Shown here: positions 24,900-33,988 of the stretch, piece after piece | How the letters are laid out: every line of letters starts with the position of its first letter | Position numbering within the stretch: position 1 is the first letter of the stretch | Origin: UBA3775 sp051877895 | GTDB taxonomy: Bacteria > Bacillota > Clostridia > Lachnospirales > Lachnospiraceae | Length of the DNA stretch: 64,000 nucleotides | Assembly (NCBI GenBank): GCA_051877895.1 | Contig: JBJEJI010000070.1 | Coordinates: 1-64,000 of the forward strand | Reading direction: 5' to 3' | Notes under the pieces: generated by a model | What the model was told of the DNA's origin: nothing | Databases searched by the model: none | What the model saw: only the letters and a program-made list of their open reading frames with translations | Made by a program: the position numbers and the translations under genes

Positions 24900-24923
24900 T
24901 ACCGGAGAGGCGGAGTAGACAGT

Positions 24924-26426
24924 ATGAACAACCAGACAGAAACAAAAGCAAATACAGTTTATATTGTTGTTTCCGGAAAAGACATCTCCCAATCCATGAG
25001 ACCATTGATTCATTCCTTCTTTGGAAACATTACCTATGAATATCACTATGCAGAAGAATTTTCGGATGCACCTGCCGAAGGCTTTGATATATCCTGTATC
25101 ATGAACTTTGGAGATACTTTCATGACAATTAGCGTGTATGAGGGAGGGACAAGAACCCGGTACAGAGAGTCCCGGTCAGTTCCCAAAGATATACGTGAAT
25201 ACCGCTATATGGCAGGCAGATTTGTTTATGAATGTCTTAATGCTATTACAGGAAAAGAGCTTCCATGGGGAATATTAGTGGGAATCAGACCTACAAAGCT
25301 GGTTTACGAAGGCTTAGAGAAGGGGATGGAAGAACAGGAAATCAAGGACCGTTTCATGAATGAGCTGTATGTTTCCGAAAGACGTACAGACATTGCAATG
25401 TCTATTGCACGTCGTGAACGTGAAATCCTTTCCGGCTTTGACTATGAAAAAGGCTACAGTCTTTATATAGGAATTCCCTTTTGTCCCACCACCTGTCTTT
25501 ATTGTTCATTCACATCCTATCCTGTTGAAAAATTCGGAAGATACATGGATGCGTATTTAAAGGCACTGGAAAAAGAAATGGAATATGCCCGGTCGGCAAT
25601 TAAAGATAAAACACTGAATACCATATACATAGGGGGAGGCACACCTACTGCTTTGGATGAAGAAAATCTGGAGAAGCTTTTGCAGGCAGTACACCGCTAT
25701 TTCCCGGTTGAATCTGTTTTGGAGTTTTGCGTGGAGGCAGGAAGACCGGACAGTCTTTCCGTTAAAAAGCTGGAGCTTTTAAAGCAGTACGGAGTAAACA
25801 GAATATCCATTAATCCACAGAGCCTTGTGCCAAGGACTCTGGAACTTATAGGCAGAAAGCATTCAGTTGAGGCCGTTTATAAGGCCTTTGAGATGGCACG
25901 TGCCTGTGGGCATGATAACATCAACATGGATTTGATTGTGGGACTTACGGGAGAAACTCCGGAAGATGTGGCTGAAACACTAAAGGGTGTTGAAATCCTT
26001 CGTCCTGAATCCCTGACAGTGCACACATTGGCACTGAAAAGGGCAGCAAGACTAAAGATAGAGAACGATAAATACAGAGGTATGGAAGCAACCGGAATCG
26101 GACAGATGCTGGAAATGACTTTAGACTTCACAGAAAAGCACGGACTCAGACCGTATTACCTTTACAGGCAGAAAAACATGGCAGAAAATCTTGAAAACAC
26201 AGGATATTCACTGCCGGGAAGGGAGTGCCTGTATAACATCCTCATTATGGAGGAAAAACAGACAATACTTGCTCTGGGTGCAGGGGCTACCACAAAATAT
26301 GTATATAATGCGGAACGTCTTGACAGAATCGAAAATGTGAAAAGCCTGACGGACTATATTGACCGCATTGATGAAATGATTGAAAGAAAAAAAGCTTTCT
26401 TGGCGGAGTGTTATGGAACTGAGTAG
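24924..26426 (+). CDS. hemZ: HemZ-type radical SAM coproporphyrinogen dehydrogenase
   Basis: A 500-residue radical SAM protein. The [4Fe-4S]-SAM cluster motif C-P-T-T-C-L-Y-C is near residues 186-193, followed by G-G-G-T-P-T and the C-terminal HemN-like region ending with substrate-side motifs. An N-terminal domain of about 160 residues distinguishes HemZ from HemN/HemW. The family name implies oxygen-independent oxidation of coproporphyrinogen III, but HemZ activity is less well established than HemN and a heme-chaperone-like role is possible. It sits in the rsh-hisS-aspS block seen in many Clostridia. The end overlaps the HD-GYP gene start by 14 bp. Confidence 0.88.
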   Translation: MNNQTETKANTVYIVVSGKDISQSMRPLIHSFFGNITYEYHYAEEFSDAPAEGFDISCIMNFGDTFMTISVYEGGTRTRYRESRSVPKDIREYRYMAGRFVYECLNAITGKELPWGILVGIRPTKLVYEGLEKGMEEQEIKDRFMNELYVSERRTDIAMSIARREREILSGFDYEKGYSLYIGIPFCPTTCLYCSFTSYPVEKFGRYMDAYLKALEKEMEYARSAIKDKTLNTIYIGGGTPTALDEENLEKLLQAVHRYFPVESVLEFCVEAGRPDSLSVKKLELLKQYGVNRISINPQSLVPRTLELIGRKHSVEAVYKAFEMARACGHDNINMDLIVGLTGETPEDVAETLKGVEILRPESLTVHTLALKRAARLKIENDKYRGMEATGIGQMLEMTLDFTEKHGLRPYYLYRQKNMAENLENTGYSLPGRECLYNILIMEEKQTILALGAGATTKYVYNAERLDRIENVKSLTDYIDRIDEMIERKKAFLAECYGTE

Positions 26427-27060
26427 AGAGATCACCCTGCTGCAGCAGGTGGGTGATGAAACTGAATATAAAGAAGACATGGTTGCAATGTTCGATCATG
26501 GCATGATAGTTGCCAAATTGACCGAACTTATGGCAAAACGGCTTAATCTGGATGAAGAAGAAATCCAAAATATCACGAAAGCGTCTATGCTTCACGATAT
26601 AGGCAAACTGAAGCTTTCTGCTTATCTTTACGGACGTAAAGATGATTTTATGGATATCGATGAAATCAAATATGCCAGAATGCATCCGGTACTTGGCAGG
26701 GATATTGTTAGTAAAACAGGACTATACAATGATAAAATCCAGTCCTATGTTTATTACCATCATGAAAATGATGATGGCACCGGATATCCGGAAAGACTGG
26801 AAGGGGGAAAAACCCCATTGGGTGCAAAAATACTGCATGTGTGCGACACATATGTTTCACTGGTAAGTGAAAGACCGTTCAGAACCGCATATCAAAAGGA
26901 CACGGCTCTTACACTTATGGCACTTGAAGCCAGCAATTATGATATGAAGCTGTTTATGCTTCTCATGGACATTGTTTACAGCGAAGAATTTGAAGAAATT
27001 GAAGAATTTATCAGACAGGCTAACGAGAGATATCTGGAACAGAATAAAAAGAAGGATTAG
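26413..27060 (+). CDS. HD-GYP domain phosphohydrolase
   Basis: A 215-residue stand-alone HD-GYP protein. H-D-I-G-K-L is near residue 61, then H-H-E-N (about 115-118) and G-T-G-Y-P-E-R-L, the GYP segment, then D-T-Y-V-S-L. This family hydrolyses cyclic di-GMP or related cyclic dinucleotides. No receiver or sensor domain is attached, so the input is unknown. ATG 26413 is chosen because GGCGGAG lies just upstream; the frame also opens at TTG 26380 inside hemZ, but without a site. It overlaps hemZ by 14 bp, so coupled translation is likely. Confidence 0.86.
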   Translation: MELSREITLLQQVGDETEYKEDMVAMFDHGMIVAKLTELMAKRLNLDEEEIQNITKASMLHDIGKLKLSAYLYGRKDDFMDIDEIKYARMHPVLGRDIVSKTGLYNDKIQSYVYYHHENDDGTGYPERLEGGKTPLGAKILHVCDTYVSLVSERPFRTAYQKDTALTLMALEASNYDMKLFMLLMDIVYSEEFEEIEEFIRQANERYLEQNKKKD

Positions 27061-27105
27061 CCGGTTTGTTTGTTATGAGACATGAAAAGTAACAGGAGGA
27101 TAGAA

Positions 27106-28416
27106 ATGGACAAGGTACAGCCTAGAATTCTGCCGGGGTTTATGGAACTGCTTCCGGCAGATCAGATTAGTTTTAATAAAATGTATGACACAATACGTAA
27201 TGTATATGAAAGGTTTGGATTTTTACCTTTGGACACACCGTTAATCGAGCTGTCTGATGTTTTACTTGCAAAAGCAGGGGGAGAAACTGAAAAACAGATT
27301 TACAGATTTACTAAGGGTGACAATGACCTGTCCCTTAGATTTGATCTGACAGTGCCCCTTGCAAGATATGTATCCCAGCATTTTCCGGATATTACCTTCC
27401 CGTTCAAGCGTTATCAGATGAGCAAGGTTTTCCGTGGTGAAAGACCTCAGAAGGGCAGATTCAGAGAGTTTTATCAGTGCGACATTGATGTTATCGGGGT
27501 TGATGAACTGGATTTAATCTATGATGCTGAAATGCCTGCAGTAATTTATAACGTGTTTAAAGAACTGGATTTCGGTGCATTTACCATTCGTATGAATAAC
27601 CGTAAGGTATTAAACGGATTTTTCAGAGCCATGGGTTGCGGCGAGAATATCGCTGATATCCTTCGTATTATCGACAAGCTGGAAAAAATTGGTGAAGAGA
27701 ATGTAAAAAAGGAACTTTCCGAACTGGGAATTTCTGATGAAGTATCCGGAAAAATCCTTGAGTTCATAGCAATTAATGGCAGCAATGACGAGATTCTGGA
27801 TGCCCTGAAAAATAGTGGAGTAGAAGATGAAGTATATATTACCGGTGTTGATGAGCTTTCACAGGTAGTACGTTATCTCAGAGGCTTTGGTGTGGAAGAA
27901 TCCTGTTTCACCATCGACCTGACTATAGCAAGAGGACTTGATTACTATACAGGAACTGTTTACGAAACCATGCTCAATGATTATCCCAGCATGGGAAGTG
28001 TATGCTCCGGCGGACGTTATGACAATCTGACAGAATACTATACAGACAAAAAGCTTCCGGGAATTGGTATATCCATAGGTTTAACAAGACTGTTCTACCA
28101 GTTGAAGGAAGTTGGTGTCATTAAGAGTGAAACAGGCTCCCTTGTAAGATGCCTTGTAGTGCCTATGAATCCTGACATGATGGACAGTGCACTGGAAGCA
28201 GCAGGAATTATGAGAGCAGCCGGTATTCCTGTGGATGTCTACTATCAGAATAAAGGTATGAAGCCAAAGATGAAATATGCAAACCGCCTTGGAATCCCTT
28301 ATGTAGCCATCATCGGTGAAGATGAAAAGGCAGCAGGAGAGGCAATGGTTAAAAACATGGAAACCGGAGAACAGCAGAAGGTGAAGCTTACCGCTCTCCC
28401 TGAGATTGTAAAGTAA
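27106..28416 (+). CDS. hisS: Histidyl-tRNA synthetase
   Basis: A 436-residue class II aminoacyl-tRNA synthetase. It has class II motif 2 in F-R-G-E-R-P-Q-K-G-R-F-R-E-F, the histidine-specific L-D-Y-Y-T-G-T-V-Y-E, C-S-G-G-R-Y-D-N-L, and a C-terminal anticodon-binding domain. The presence of the catalytic HisA motifs argues against the HisZ paralogue. ATG 27106 follows AGGAGGATAGAA directly; ATG 27082 would place that site inside the gene. It is the first of a hisS-aspS pair 74 bp apart. Confidence 0.93.
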   Translation: MDKVQPRILPGFMELLPADQISFNKMYDTIRNVYERFGFLPLDTPLIELSDVLLAKAGGETEKQIYRFTKGDNDLSLRFDLTVPLARYVSQHFPDITFPFKRYQMSKVFRGERPQKGRFREFYQCDIDVIGVDELDLIYDAEMPAVIYNVFKELDFGAFTIRMNNRKVLNGFFRAMGCGENIADILRIIDKLEKIGEENVKKELSELGISDEVSGKILEFIAINGSNDEILDALKNSGVEDEVYITGVDELSQVVRYLRGFGVEESCFTIDLTIARGLDYYTGTVYETMLNDYPSMGSVCSGGRYDNLTEYYTDKKLPGIGISIGLTRLFYQLKEVGVIKSETGSLVRCLVVPMNPDMMDSALEAAGIMRAAGIPVDVYYQNKGMKPKMKYANRLGIPYVAIIGEDEKAAGEAMVKNMETGEQQKVKLTALPEIVK

Positions 28417-28437
28417 TACATTGAAAATTTATCCAAA

Positions 28438-28466
28438 CTGCAGAGAGGAAAATCATTTCCCTGCAG
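28438..28466 (+). other. Hairpin between hisS and aspS
   Basis: CTGCAG (28438-28443) pairs with CTGCAG (28461-28466), and GGAAA pairs with TTTCC inside. No T-run follows, so it is more likely an RNA processing or stability element than a terminator. No T-box motif is visible. Confidence 0.4.
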
Positions 28467-28490
28467 CAGTGATATTTAAGGAGGAAATAT

Positions 28491-30290
28491 ATGGCAGAAT
28501 CAATGCAAGGACTGCACAGAAGCTATCGTTGTGCAGAGGTTAACAGCAGTAACATCGGAGAGACTGTTACTGTAATGGGATGGGTAGCGAAGAGCCGTAA
28601 TAAAGGCGGAATCGTCTTTGTGGATCTTAGAGACCGTTCCGGTATTTTACAGATTATTTTTGAGGAAAAGGACTGCGGTGCAGAAAACTTTGCAAAGGCA
28701 GAAAAACTTAGAAGTGAGTTTGTACTTGCTGTAACAGGTGTTATTGAAGCGCGTTCCGGTGCTGTAAATCCAAACCTTGCTACAGGCGAAATTGAAGTAC
28801 GTGCTACTTCCTGTCGTATTCTCAGTGAAGCACAGACACCTCCGTTCCCTATTGAGGAAAATACAAAGACAAAAGAAGAAATCAGATTAAAATATCGTTA
28901 TCTGGATCTCAGAAGACCGGATTTACAGAGAAACCTTATGTTGAGAAGTAAGGTTACAAATGTAACCAGACAGTTCCTTTGCGATGAAGGCTTTCTTGAA
29001 ATCGAAACTCCGATTCTTCAGAAGTCCACTCCGGAAGGTGCAAGAGATTATCTTGTACCAAGCCGTGTTCATCCGGGACATTTCTATGCACTTCCACAGT
29101 CACCACAGCTTTTTAAGCAGCTCCTTATGTGCTCCGGCTATGACCGTTACTTCCAGATTGCAAAGTGCTTCAGGGATGAAGACCTTCGTGCGGACCGTCA
29201 GCCTGAGTTTACACAGATTGATATGGAGCTTTCCTTTGTTGATGTAGACGATGTAATTGATGTAAATGAAAGACTTTTACACAGAATCTTTAAAGAGTGT
29301 ATGGACTATGAAATTCCGCTTCCGATTCCTCGCATGAGCTGGCAGGAAGCAATGGATCGTTTCGGTTCCGATAAGCCTGACATCCGTTTTGGTATGGAAC
29401 TCAAAAACATTACCGAATTGGTAAGAAACTGCGGATTTGCAGTATTTACCGGAGCAATTGAAGCAGGTGGAAGCGTCAGAGGTATTAATGTAAAAGGACA
29501 GGCAGAAATGCCTCGTAAGAAGATTGATGCTCTGGTTGACATGGCAAAGGGCAGCGGTGCAAAGGGTCTTGCTTATCTTGCTGTTCTTCCTGACGGAAGC
29601 TATAAGTCCTCTTTTGCTAAGTTCATGACAGAGGAAGAAATTAAAAATATTGTGGCAGCACTGGATGGAGAACCGGGAGATTTACTTCTTTTCGCTGCTG
29701 ACAGAGATAAAATTGTCTGGAATGTACTTGGACAGCTTCGTTGTGAACTTGCACAGCAGTTAGGTCTTATCGATAAAAAAGACTTTAAATTCCTCTGGGT
29801 TGTAGATTTCCCTCTTCTTGAGTGGTCTGATGAGGAAAACAGATATATGGCTATGCATCATCCGTTTACTATGCCTAAAGAAGAAGACTGGTGCAAGATT
29901 GATTCTGCTCCGGGTGAAGTTCATGCCAAGGCATATGACATAGTATTAAACGGTTGTGAAATTGGTGGTGGTTCTGTCAGAATTCATCAGGATGACATCC
30001 AGGAGAAAATGTTTGAGGCTCTTGGCTTTACCAGGGAACAGGCTCATGACCGTTTCGGATTCCTGCTGACTGCATTTAAGTACGGAGTTCCTCCTCATGC
30101 AGGGCTTGCATATGGTCTGGACCGTCTTGTAATGCTCATGGCAGGTATGGATTCTATCCGTGACGTTATTGCTTTCCCTAAGGTTAAGGATGCAAGCTGT
30201 CTCATGACAAATGCACCTGATGTAGTAGACGAGAAACAGCTTCAGGAGCTTTTCCTTGAGTGTGTTCCGGAGGATAAAGGGGAAAAATAA
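28491..30290 (+). CDS. aspS: Aspartyl-tRNA synthetase
   Basis: A 599-residue bacterial-type AspRS. It has an N-terminal OB-fold anticodon domain (M-G-W-V-A-K-S-R-N-K-G-G near 25-36), class II motif 2 F-R-D-E-D-L-R-A-D-R-Q-P-E-F, a GAD insertion domain in the middle, and motif 3 G-L-A-Y-G-L-D-R-L-V near the end. Full length for the bacterial family. AAGGAGG precedes ATG 28491. Whether it is discriminating or also charges tRNA-Asn cannot be told here. Confidence 0.97.
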   Translation: MAESMQGLHRSYRCAEVNSSNIGETVTVMGWVAKSRNKGGIVFVDLRDRSGILQIIFEEKDCGAENFAKAEKLRSEFVLAVTGVIEARSGAVNPNLATGEIEVRATSCRILSEAQTPPFPIEENTKTKEEIRLKYRYLDLRRPDLQRNLMLRSKVTNVTRQFLCDEGFLEIETPILQKSTPEGARDYLVPSRVHPGHFYALPQSPQLFKQLLMCSGYDRYFQIAKCFRDEDLRADRQPEFTQIDMELSFVDVDDVIDVNERLLHRIFKECMDYEIPLPIPRMSWQEAMDRFGSDKPDIRFGMELKNITELVRNCGFAVFTGAIEAGGSVRGINVKGQAEMPRKKIDALVDMAKGSGAKGLAYLAVLPDGSYKSSFAKFMTEEEIKNIVAALDGEPGDLLLFAADRDKIVWNVLGQLRCELAQQLGLIDKKDFKFLWVVDFPLLEWSDEENRYMAMHHPFTMPKEEDWCKIDSAPGEVHAKAYDIVLNGCEIGGGSVRIHQDDIQEKMFEALGFTREQAHDRFGFLLTAFKYGVPPHAGLAYGLDRLVMLMAGMDSIRDVIAFPKVKDASCLMTNAPDVVDEKQLQELFLECVPEDKGEK

Positions 30291-30352
30291 TATAGTAACA
30301 TTCAGACTGTCATGTCTGTCAGTGTTTTTGTGGTTAGGAAAGTGAGAAATTA

Positions 30353-30658
30353 ATGATAAGTTTTTTAAGAGAAAATCCTGCCATATGCGGAGTAATTTAT
30401 CTTCTGTTGGTGAATATAATCGGATTTGCATTGATGGGGATTGATAAGTCAAAGGCAAGAAAAAACAAGTGGAGAATTCCTGAAAAAACATTGTTTTTCG
30501 TTGCTATTTTGGGTGGCAGCATCGGTTGTGTTCTGGGCATGAAGCTTTTCAGACATAAAACGAAACATAATAAATTTGTATATGGAATGCCGGCAATACT
30601 GGCATTCCAGGTTATGATGGCGGCAATGATGATTGTTCAGTTCATAAAAGTCAGTTAG
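30353..30658 (+). CDS. DUF1294 family small membrane protein
   Basis: A 101-residue membrane protein with three or four helices. The core G-I-D-K-S-K-A-R…R-I-P-E-K-T-L and G-S-I-G-C-V-L-G-M…R-H-K-T-K-H-x-K-F is characteristic of DUF1294. The function is unknown. Spacing to aspS (62 bp) and galM (23 bp) allows cotranscription. Confidence 0.8.
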   Translation: MISFLRENPAICGVIYLLLVNIIGFALMGIDKSKARKNKWRIPEKTLFFVAILGGSIGCVLGMKLFRHKTKHNKFVYGMPAILAFQVMMAAMMIVQFIKVS

Positions 30659-30681
30659 AATGCAAAAAACGGAGGTAAGGT

Positions 30682-31776
30682 ATGAGTATAAGAAAAGAGA
30701 ATTTCGGAAAAACAGCAGATGGGGTAAAGACTACACTTTATACCATGACAAATAAAAACGGAATGTCTGTTTCTATTTCAGATTTTGGTGCAACAATCGT
30801 AAGCATTCGTGTGCCGGACAGAGACGGCAACATTGATGATGTGGCATTGGGATTTCCTACTGTAAAACCTTATGAAACCACAGTGGATAATTTTGGCGGC
30901 ACCATGGGTCGTGTGTGCAACCGTGTTGACGGAGCAAAAACCGTGATTAACGGGAAAGAAGTGATTCTGGAGGACAACGATAATGGAAAAACACTTCATT
31001 CCGGTACAAAATCCTACAATAAGATGATGTTTGAGGTTGAAGCTTTTGGTGAAGAAGACGCAGACAGCCTGGAGTTTTCACGCCTTTCTCCTGATGGAGA
31101 GCAGGGGTGGCCGGGAAATTTGGATTTGAGCGTAACCTTTACCCTTACAGATGATAATGAAATTGTAATTGAATATTATGCAGTTTCTGATAAAGCAACG
31201 GCTATCAATATGACAAATCATACATATTTTAATCTTGATGGTCATGGTTCAGGAAATATTCTTGATCACAAGGTTCGTATTCTGGCTAAGAGCTTTACAC
31301 CTGCAGGTCCGAACAATGTTCCTGATGGAGTTATTGCTCCTGTGGCCGGAACTCCGATGGATTTTACAAAGGAAAAGAGAATCGGTGATTATATTGAAAA
31401 ATTCTGTGAGAAAAAGAATTTTGACGACTGTGATTATGAACCTGTTGCAAAGCAGCATGGATATGATCACAACTATGTGCTGGACATTGACTGCGGAGTT
31501 GATGAGGTTGAGCTTGTTGCAACCTGCCGCAGTGAAAAAAGCGGACGAAAACTGGAGGTTTATACCGATTTGCCGGGCATGCATTTCTACACAGGAAACT
31601 GGGTTAACCCTCATATGCCGGTAAAGGAAGATGCAAAATACGATTTCTGGCAGGGAGTATGCTTTGAAACACAGCACTTCCCAAATGCCTGTAACGTTCC
31701 GAGTTTCCCGCGTTCGGTTTATGAAGCAGGGGAACCATTTGATTCCGTAACTATTTACAAATTCTCAATAGAATAA
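30682..31776 (+). CDS. galM: Aldose 1-epimerase (galactose mutarotase)
   Basis: A 364-residue mutarotase that interconverts alpha and beta anomers of hexoses. It has the M-G-R-V-C-N-R-V motif, the catalytic histidine in N-H-T-Y-F-N-L, H-G-Y-D-H-N-Y, P-G-M-H-F-Y-T-G-N and E-T-Q-H-F-P-N-A. CGGAGG stands before ATG 30682. No Leloir genes are nearby. It fits with the glucan hydrolases encoded elsewhere in the window. Confidence 0.93.
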   Translation: MSIRKENFGKTADGVKTTLYTMTNKNGMSVSISDFGATIVSIRVPDRDGNIDDVALGFPTVKPYETTVDNFGGTMGRVCNRVDGAKTVINGKEVILEDNDNGKTLHSGTKSYNKMMFEVEAFGEEDADSLEFSRLSPDGEQGWPGNLDLSVTFTLTDDNEIVIEYYAVSDKATAINMTNHTYFNLDGHGSGNILDHKVRILAKSFTPAGPNNVPDGVIAPVAGTPMDFTKEKRIGDYIEKFCEKKNFDDCDYEPVAKQHGYDHNYVLDIDCGVDEVELVATCRSEKSGRKLEVYTDLPGMHFYTGNWVNPHMPVKEDAKYDFWQGVCFETQHFPNACNVPSFPRSVYEAGEPFDSVTIYKFSIE

Positions 31777-31852
31777 AACATCTTTTGAAAAAAATGTTAC
31801 AATATTCTTGCAAATTTGTGAAAAAATCTTGTACAAATTTTTATAAACCCTA

Positions 31853-31881
31853 TTGCATTTTTTTATGCTGAGTGTTATTAT
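31853..31881 (+). promoter_or_regulatory. Promoter of the small surface protein gene
   Basis: TTGCAT (31853-31858), a 17-bp spacer and TATTAT (31876-31881) lie in a very A+T-rich region. AAGGAGG follows before ATG 31912. The setting suggests strong expression. Confidence 0.65.
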
Positions 31882-31911
31882 GTGAATATATTTTTTAAGG
31901 AGGATACAAAC

Positions 31912-32643
31912 ATGAGAAAGTTTGTTAAAGCTTTAGCTTGTACCATGTCTCTTGCAATGGTACTTGGTGCTGCTTGTGCAGAAGAATTTGTTATGCCTGA
32001 CGAAAGCTTCAATGCTGACGCTGGTTGCTACTATCTTTTAGGTGATGCTTCTAAGGGTGAGGCAGGTGCATTTAATGACAATCCTGCTGATGTTACAAAG
32101 TGGGTAGCTGCTAAGTTCACAATCGAACTTGACGAAACAGAAGCTAATGACTGTGCTACAGGCGGTGGCACATGGGTAGGCGGCGGTCTTGGCCGTAACT
32201 CTGAGTCTTCTGGTTGGGATGGACATGAATGGACTACAAAACCATATGACTTTGATGAGGATGGAAATCCTGTAGATGCTGACGGTGACGGAACTCCTGA
32301 ACCAATCAAGGAAATCACACTTACAAAGGTATCTGATGGCGTATATGAAGGTCTTCTTGTATGCGAAGATGGTCTCTTCCAGGATACTGATACATATGCT
32401 CAGCTCTGGATGCAGGATTGGAGTACAAAAAATGCTAAGTTAGTTGGTGTTACTCTCTACACAGAAGTACCTTCTGCTGATGAGACACCTGATGACACAC
32501 CAGCTGAGACACCTGATGACACACCAGCTGAGACTCCTGATGATGCTCCTGAAACAGGTGATGCTACAAGCATCGTAGCACTTGCACTTGTTGCAGTTGT
32601 AGCTATGGGTGGCGTAGTTATCTGCTCTAAGAAAAGAGCATAA
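31912..32643 (+). CDS. Secreted, probably wall-anchored small surface protein
   Basis: A 243-residue protein with a signal peptide (M-R-K-F-V-K…G-A-A-C-A near residue 23). The mature part, about 150 residues, is acidic and rich in Trp, Gly and Asp, with a beta-rich look (F-T-I-E-L, I-T-L-T-K-V, Y-A-Q-L-W-M-Q-D-W). A tandem T-P-D-D-T-P-A-E stalk leads to A-P-E-T-G-D, a hydrophobic helix and K-K-R, which is a sortase-like anchor. A carbohydrate-binding role is plausible from the Trp-rich, stalked design, but the family was not recognised. Codon use is strongly biased (GCT, GGT, GTA), typical of a highly expressed gene. The start is set by AAGGAGG. Confidence 0.75.
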   Translation: MRKFVKALACTMSLAMVLGAACAEEFVMPDESFNADAGCYYLLGDASKGEAGAFNDNPADVTKWVAAKFTIELDETEANDCATGGGTWVGGGLGRNSESSGWDGHEWTTKPYDFDEDGNPVDADGDGTPEPIKEITLTKVSDGVYEGLLVCEDGLFQDTDTYAQLWMQDWSTKNAKLVGVTLYTEVPSADETPDDTPAETPDDTPAETPDDAPETGDATSIVALALVAVVAMGGVVICSKKRA

Positions 32644-32667
32644 TCTAATCTGATTATGAAATTCAAA

Positions 32668-32698
32668 AGGCCTATCCGATGCGGATGGGTCTTTTTTT
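32668..32698 (+). terminator. Terminator of the surface protein gene
   Basis: AGGCCTATCC (32668-32677) pairs over ten positions with GGATGGGTCT (32683-32692), two of them G-U, then T-run to 32698. Confidence 0.88.
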
Positions 32699-32699
32699 G

Positions 32700-32822
32700 T
32701 GCAGGAAAGTTCGTCGAACTTCCCCATATAAAAACGCTGCGCGAGGATGCACACTGGCGTGTACAAGGAATATGTCGCTTTCGTGACCGCACTTGGCGCA
32801 AGAGTCCGTAAGCGGTCTCTTA
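32700..32822. repeat. G+C-rich multi-hairpin intergenic segment
   Basis: This stretch between convergent genes is richer in G+C than both flanks. It holds a perfect palindrome AAGTTCG-T-CGAACTT (32707-32721), an ACAC/GTGT hairpin (about 32751-32762) and a terminal stem AAGAG-T-CCG/CGG-T-CTCTT (32800-32821). It has no convincing coding frame. It looks like a REP-like intergenic repeat or structured RNA, but only one copy is in the window. Confidence 0.35.
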
Positions 32823-32825
32823 GTT

Positions 32826-33272
32826 CTATTTTCTCTCCGTAATATTTTTTACAATATCCAGCGAAACTTTATATGACAGTATAAGTCTGGCATCTATATA
32901 GCAGTACTTGTTGATAACATATTGTGTGAGTCTGATTCCCAGACATAGGGCAATCAGTGTAGCTGACAGAAACGTGATAAAATTATTTGACGTAAATATA
33001 TGGATTAATATGATTGTACAGAAAGAACAGAGCAGGTAGGGAATAAAACCACGGCATATTTTATATGAAATCAGCATAGCTTCATTTAAGCGATTTTCCA
33101 TTTTCTCGAGCTCTTCATTGCTCCTTGTCAGCAGAGACTTCATCATGATACGAATGACCGGAACACATAATACTTCGTCCTGAGCTTTTTCATTAAGTAA
33201 CTGAGTTACAAAAAATCTATAATTATTTCTGCCGAATTCCATCAGCAGAAGTCTCTTAAATTCGCCTTTCAT
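32826..33272 (-). CDS. Unrecognised small membrane protein
   Basis: A 148-residue protein with two probable transmembrane helices close together (about 76-95 and 99-118) between charged N- and C-terminal segments. The N terminus is helical with K/R/E and no signal peptide. AAGGGG precedes ATG 33272. The family was not recognised. It is convergent with the surface protein gene across the G+C-rich hairpin segment. Confidence 0.6.
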   Translation of the reverse strand: MKGEFKRLLLMEFGRNNYRFFVTQLLNEKAQDEVLCVPVIRIMMKSLLTRSNEELEKMENRLNEAMLISYKICRGFIPYLLCSFCTIILIHIFTSNNFITFLSATLIALCLGIRLTQYVINKYCYIDARLILSYKVSLDIVKNITERK

Positions 33273-33443
33273 AAATACCCCTTAAAACAAACAGTGAAAT
33301 TTATCGGAAACCAAATAACCGATGATTTACACCTATTATCCTAAATTACTGTGTGATAATAGTATACGCAGGTTTTTATAATTTTTGCAAATGATTAAAG
33401 TAAGCAGTCAGTTTTATCCGTGATTTTACTACAAAATGAGAGT

Positions 33444-33490
33444 AAAAAAATACACTGTCAATCCGTATTATACGTAAAAGACAGTGTATT
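33444..33490 (-). terminator. Terminator of the 80-residue membrane protein gene
   Basis: On the minus strand AATACACTGTC and GACAGTGTATT form a perfect 11-bp stem (33480-33490 with 33449-33459), followed by a T-run (A-run at 33444-33450 on the plus strand). An inner CGTA/TACG pair closes part of the 20-nt loop. Confidence 0.85.
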
Positions 33491-33522
33491 AATGGATACA
33501 ATTTGTTGTGCAGGACTATTTT

Positions 33523-33765
33523 TTACTCACTTTTCAATATTCCCAGAAACACCAGTATTCCGATAACCAGTGAGGCAAGAAGATAAATTCCGGCAAGCCA
33601 GAAAATTATGTTTGTAATGATGCCTAAAATAGGAATTTGTCCAAGTAACCAGCCTAAAACACAACAGATAACTTCACCGATAACGAAAAGTACCAAAAGT
33701 GTAATGAAGCTCTGATTGTCGGTTGCCTTAAAGGAAAATGGGAAAACCATTTTAAGAATATCCAT
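33523..33765 (-). CDS. Small hydrophobic membrane protein
   Basis: An 80-residue protein with two long hydrophobic helices (about 20-42 and 46-74) separated by a short G-Q-I-P turn. GGAGG lies seven bases before ATG 33765. A good terminator follows. The function is unknown; the double-glycine-rich hairpin shape resembles small YccF- or TM2-like membrane proteins, but no family is claimed. Confidence 0.65.
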   Translation of the reverse strand: MDILKMVFPFSFKATDNQSFITLLVLFVIGEVICCVLGWLLGQIPILGIITNIIFWLAGIYLLASLVIGILVFLGILKSE

Positions 33766-33857
33766 ACTGATACCTCCATAACAATTTAATAAACACAGTA
33801 TAACACCAAAAAAATATTAAGTAAAGTAATAAAGCAAATATAAATTCTATAAAAGTA

Positions 33858-33887
33858 TTGAAAAACGTAGCTTATATGAGTTATACT
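33858..33887 (+). promoter_or_regulatory. Promoter of the zinc-ribbon protein gene
   Basis: TTGAAA (33858-33863), an 18-bp spacer and TATACT (33882-33887). The leader forms an imperfect hairpin around TTCTTCTC/GAGAAAAGAA (about 33896-33939). Confidence 0.6.
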
Positions 33888-33988
33888 GTAAAAGAATTCT
33901 TCTCTGGGACTGCTCTGCCGAACCGGAGAAAAGAACTTTAGTGTTTTTTATAAAATAACAGACAATCGGCAGAAGAAAAGAGGGTATT

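Noticed and set aside
28417..28490. Possible T-box leader before aspS
   Set aside because: The gap is only 74 bp and lacks the T-box sequence and specifier stem; just a plain hairpin is present.
32440..32801. Minus-strand frames across the surface-protein 3' end with repetitive Ser/Val
   Set aside because: They are the antisense of the T-P-D-D-T-P-A-E stalk and the terminator; there is no ribosome site.
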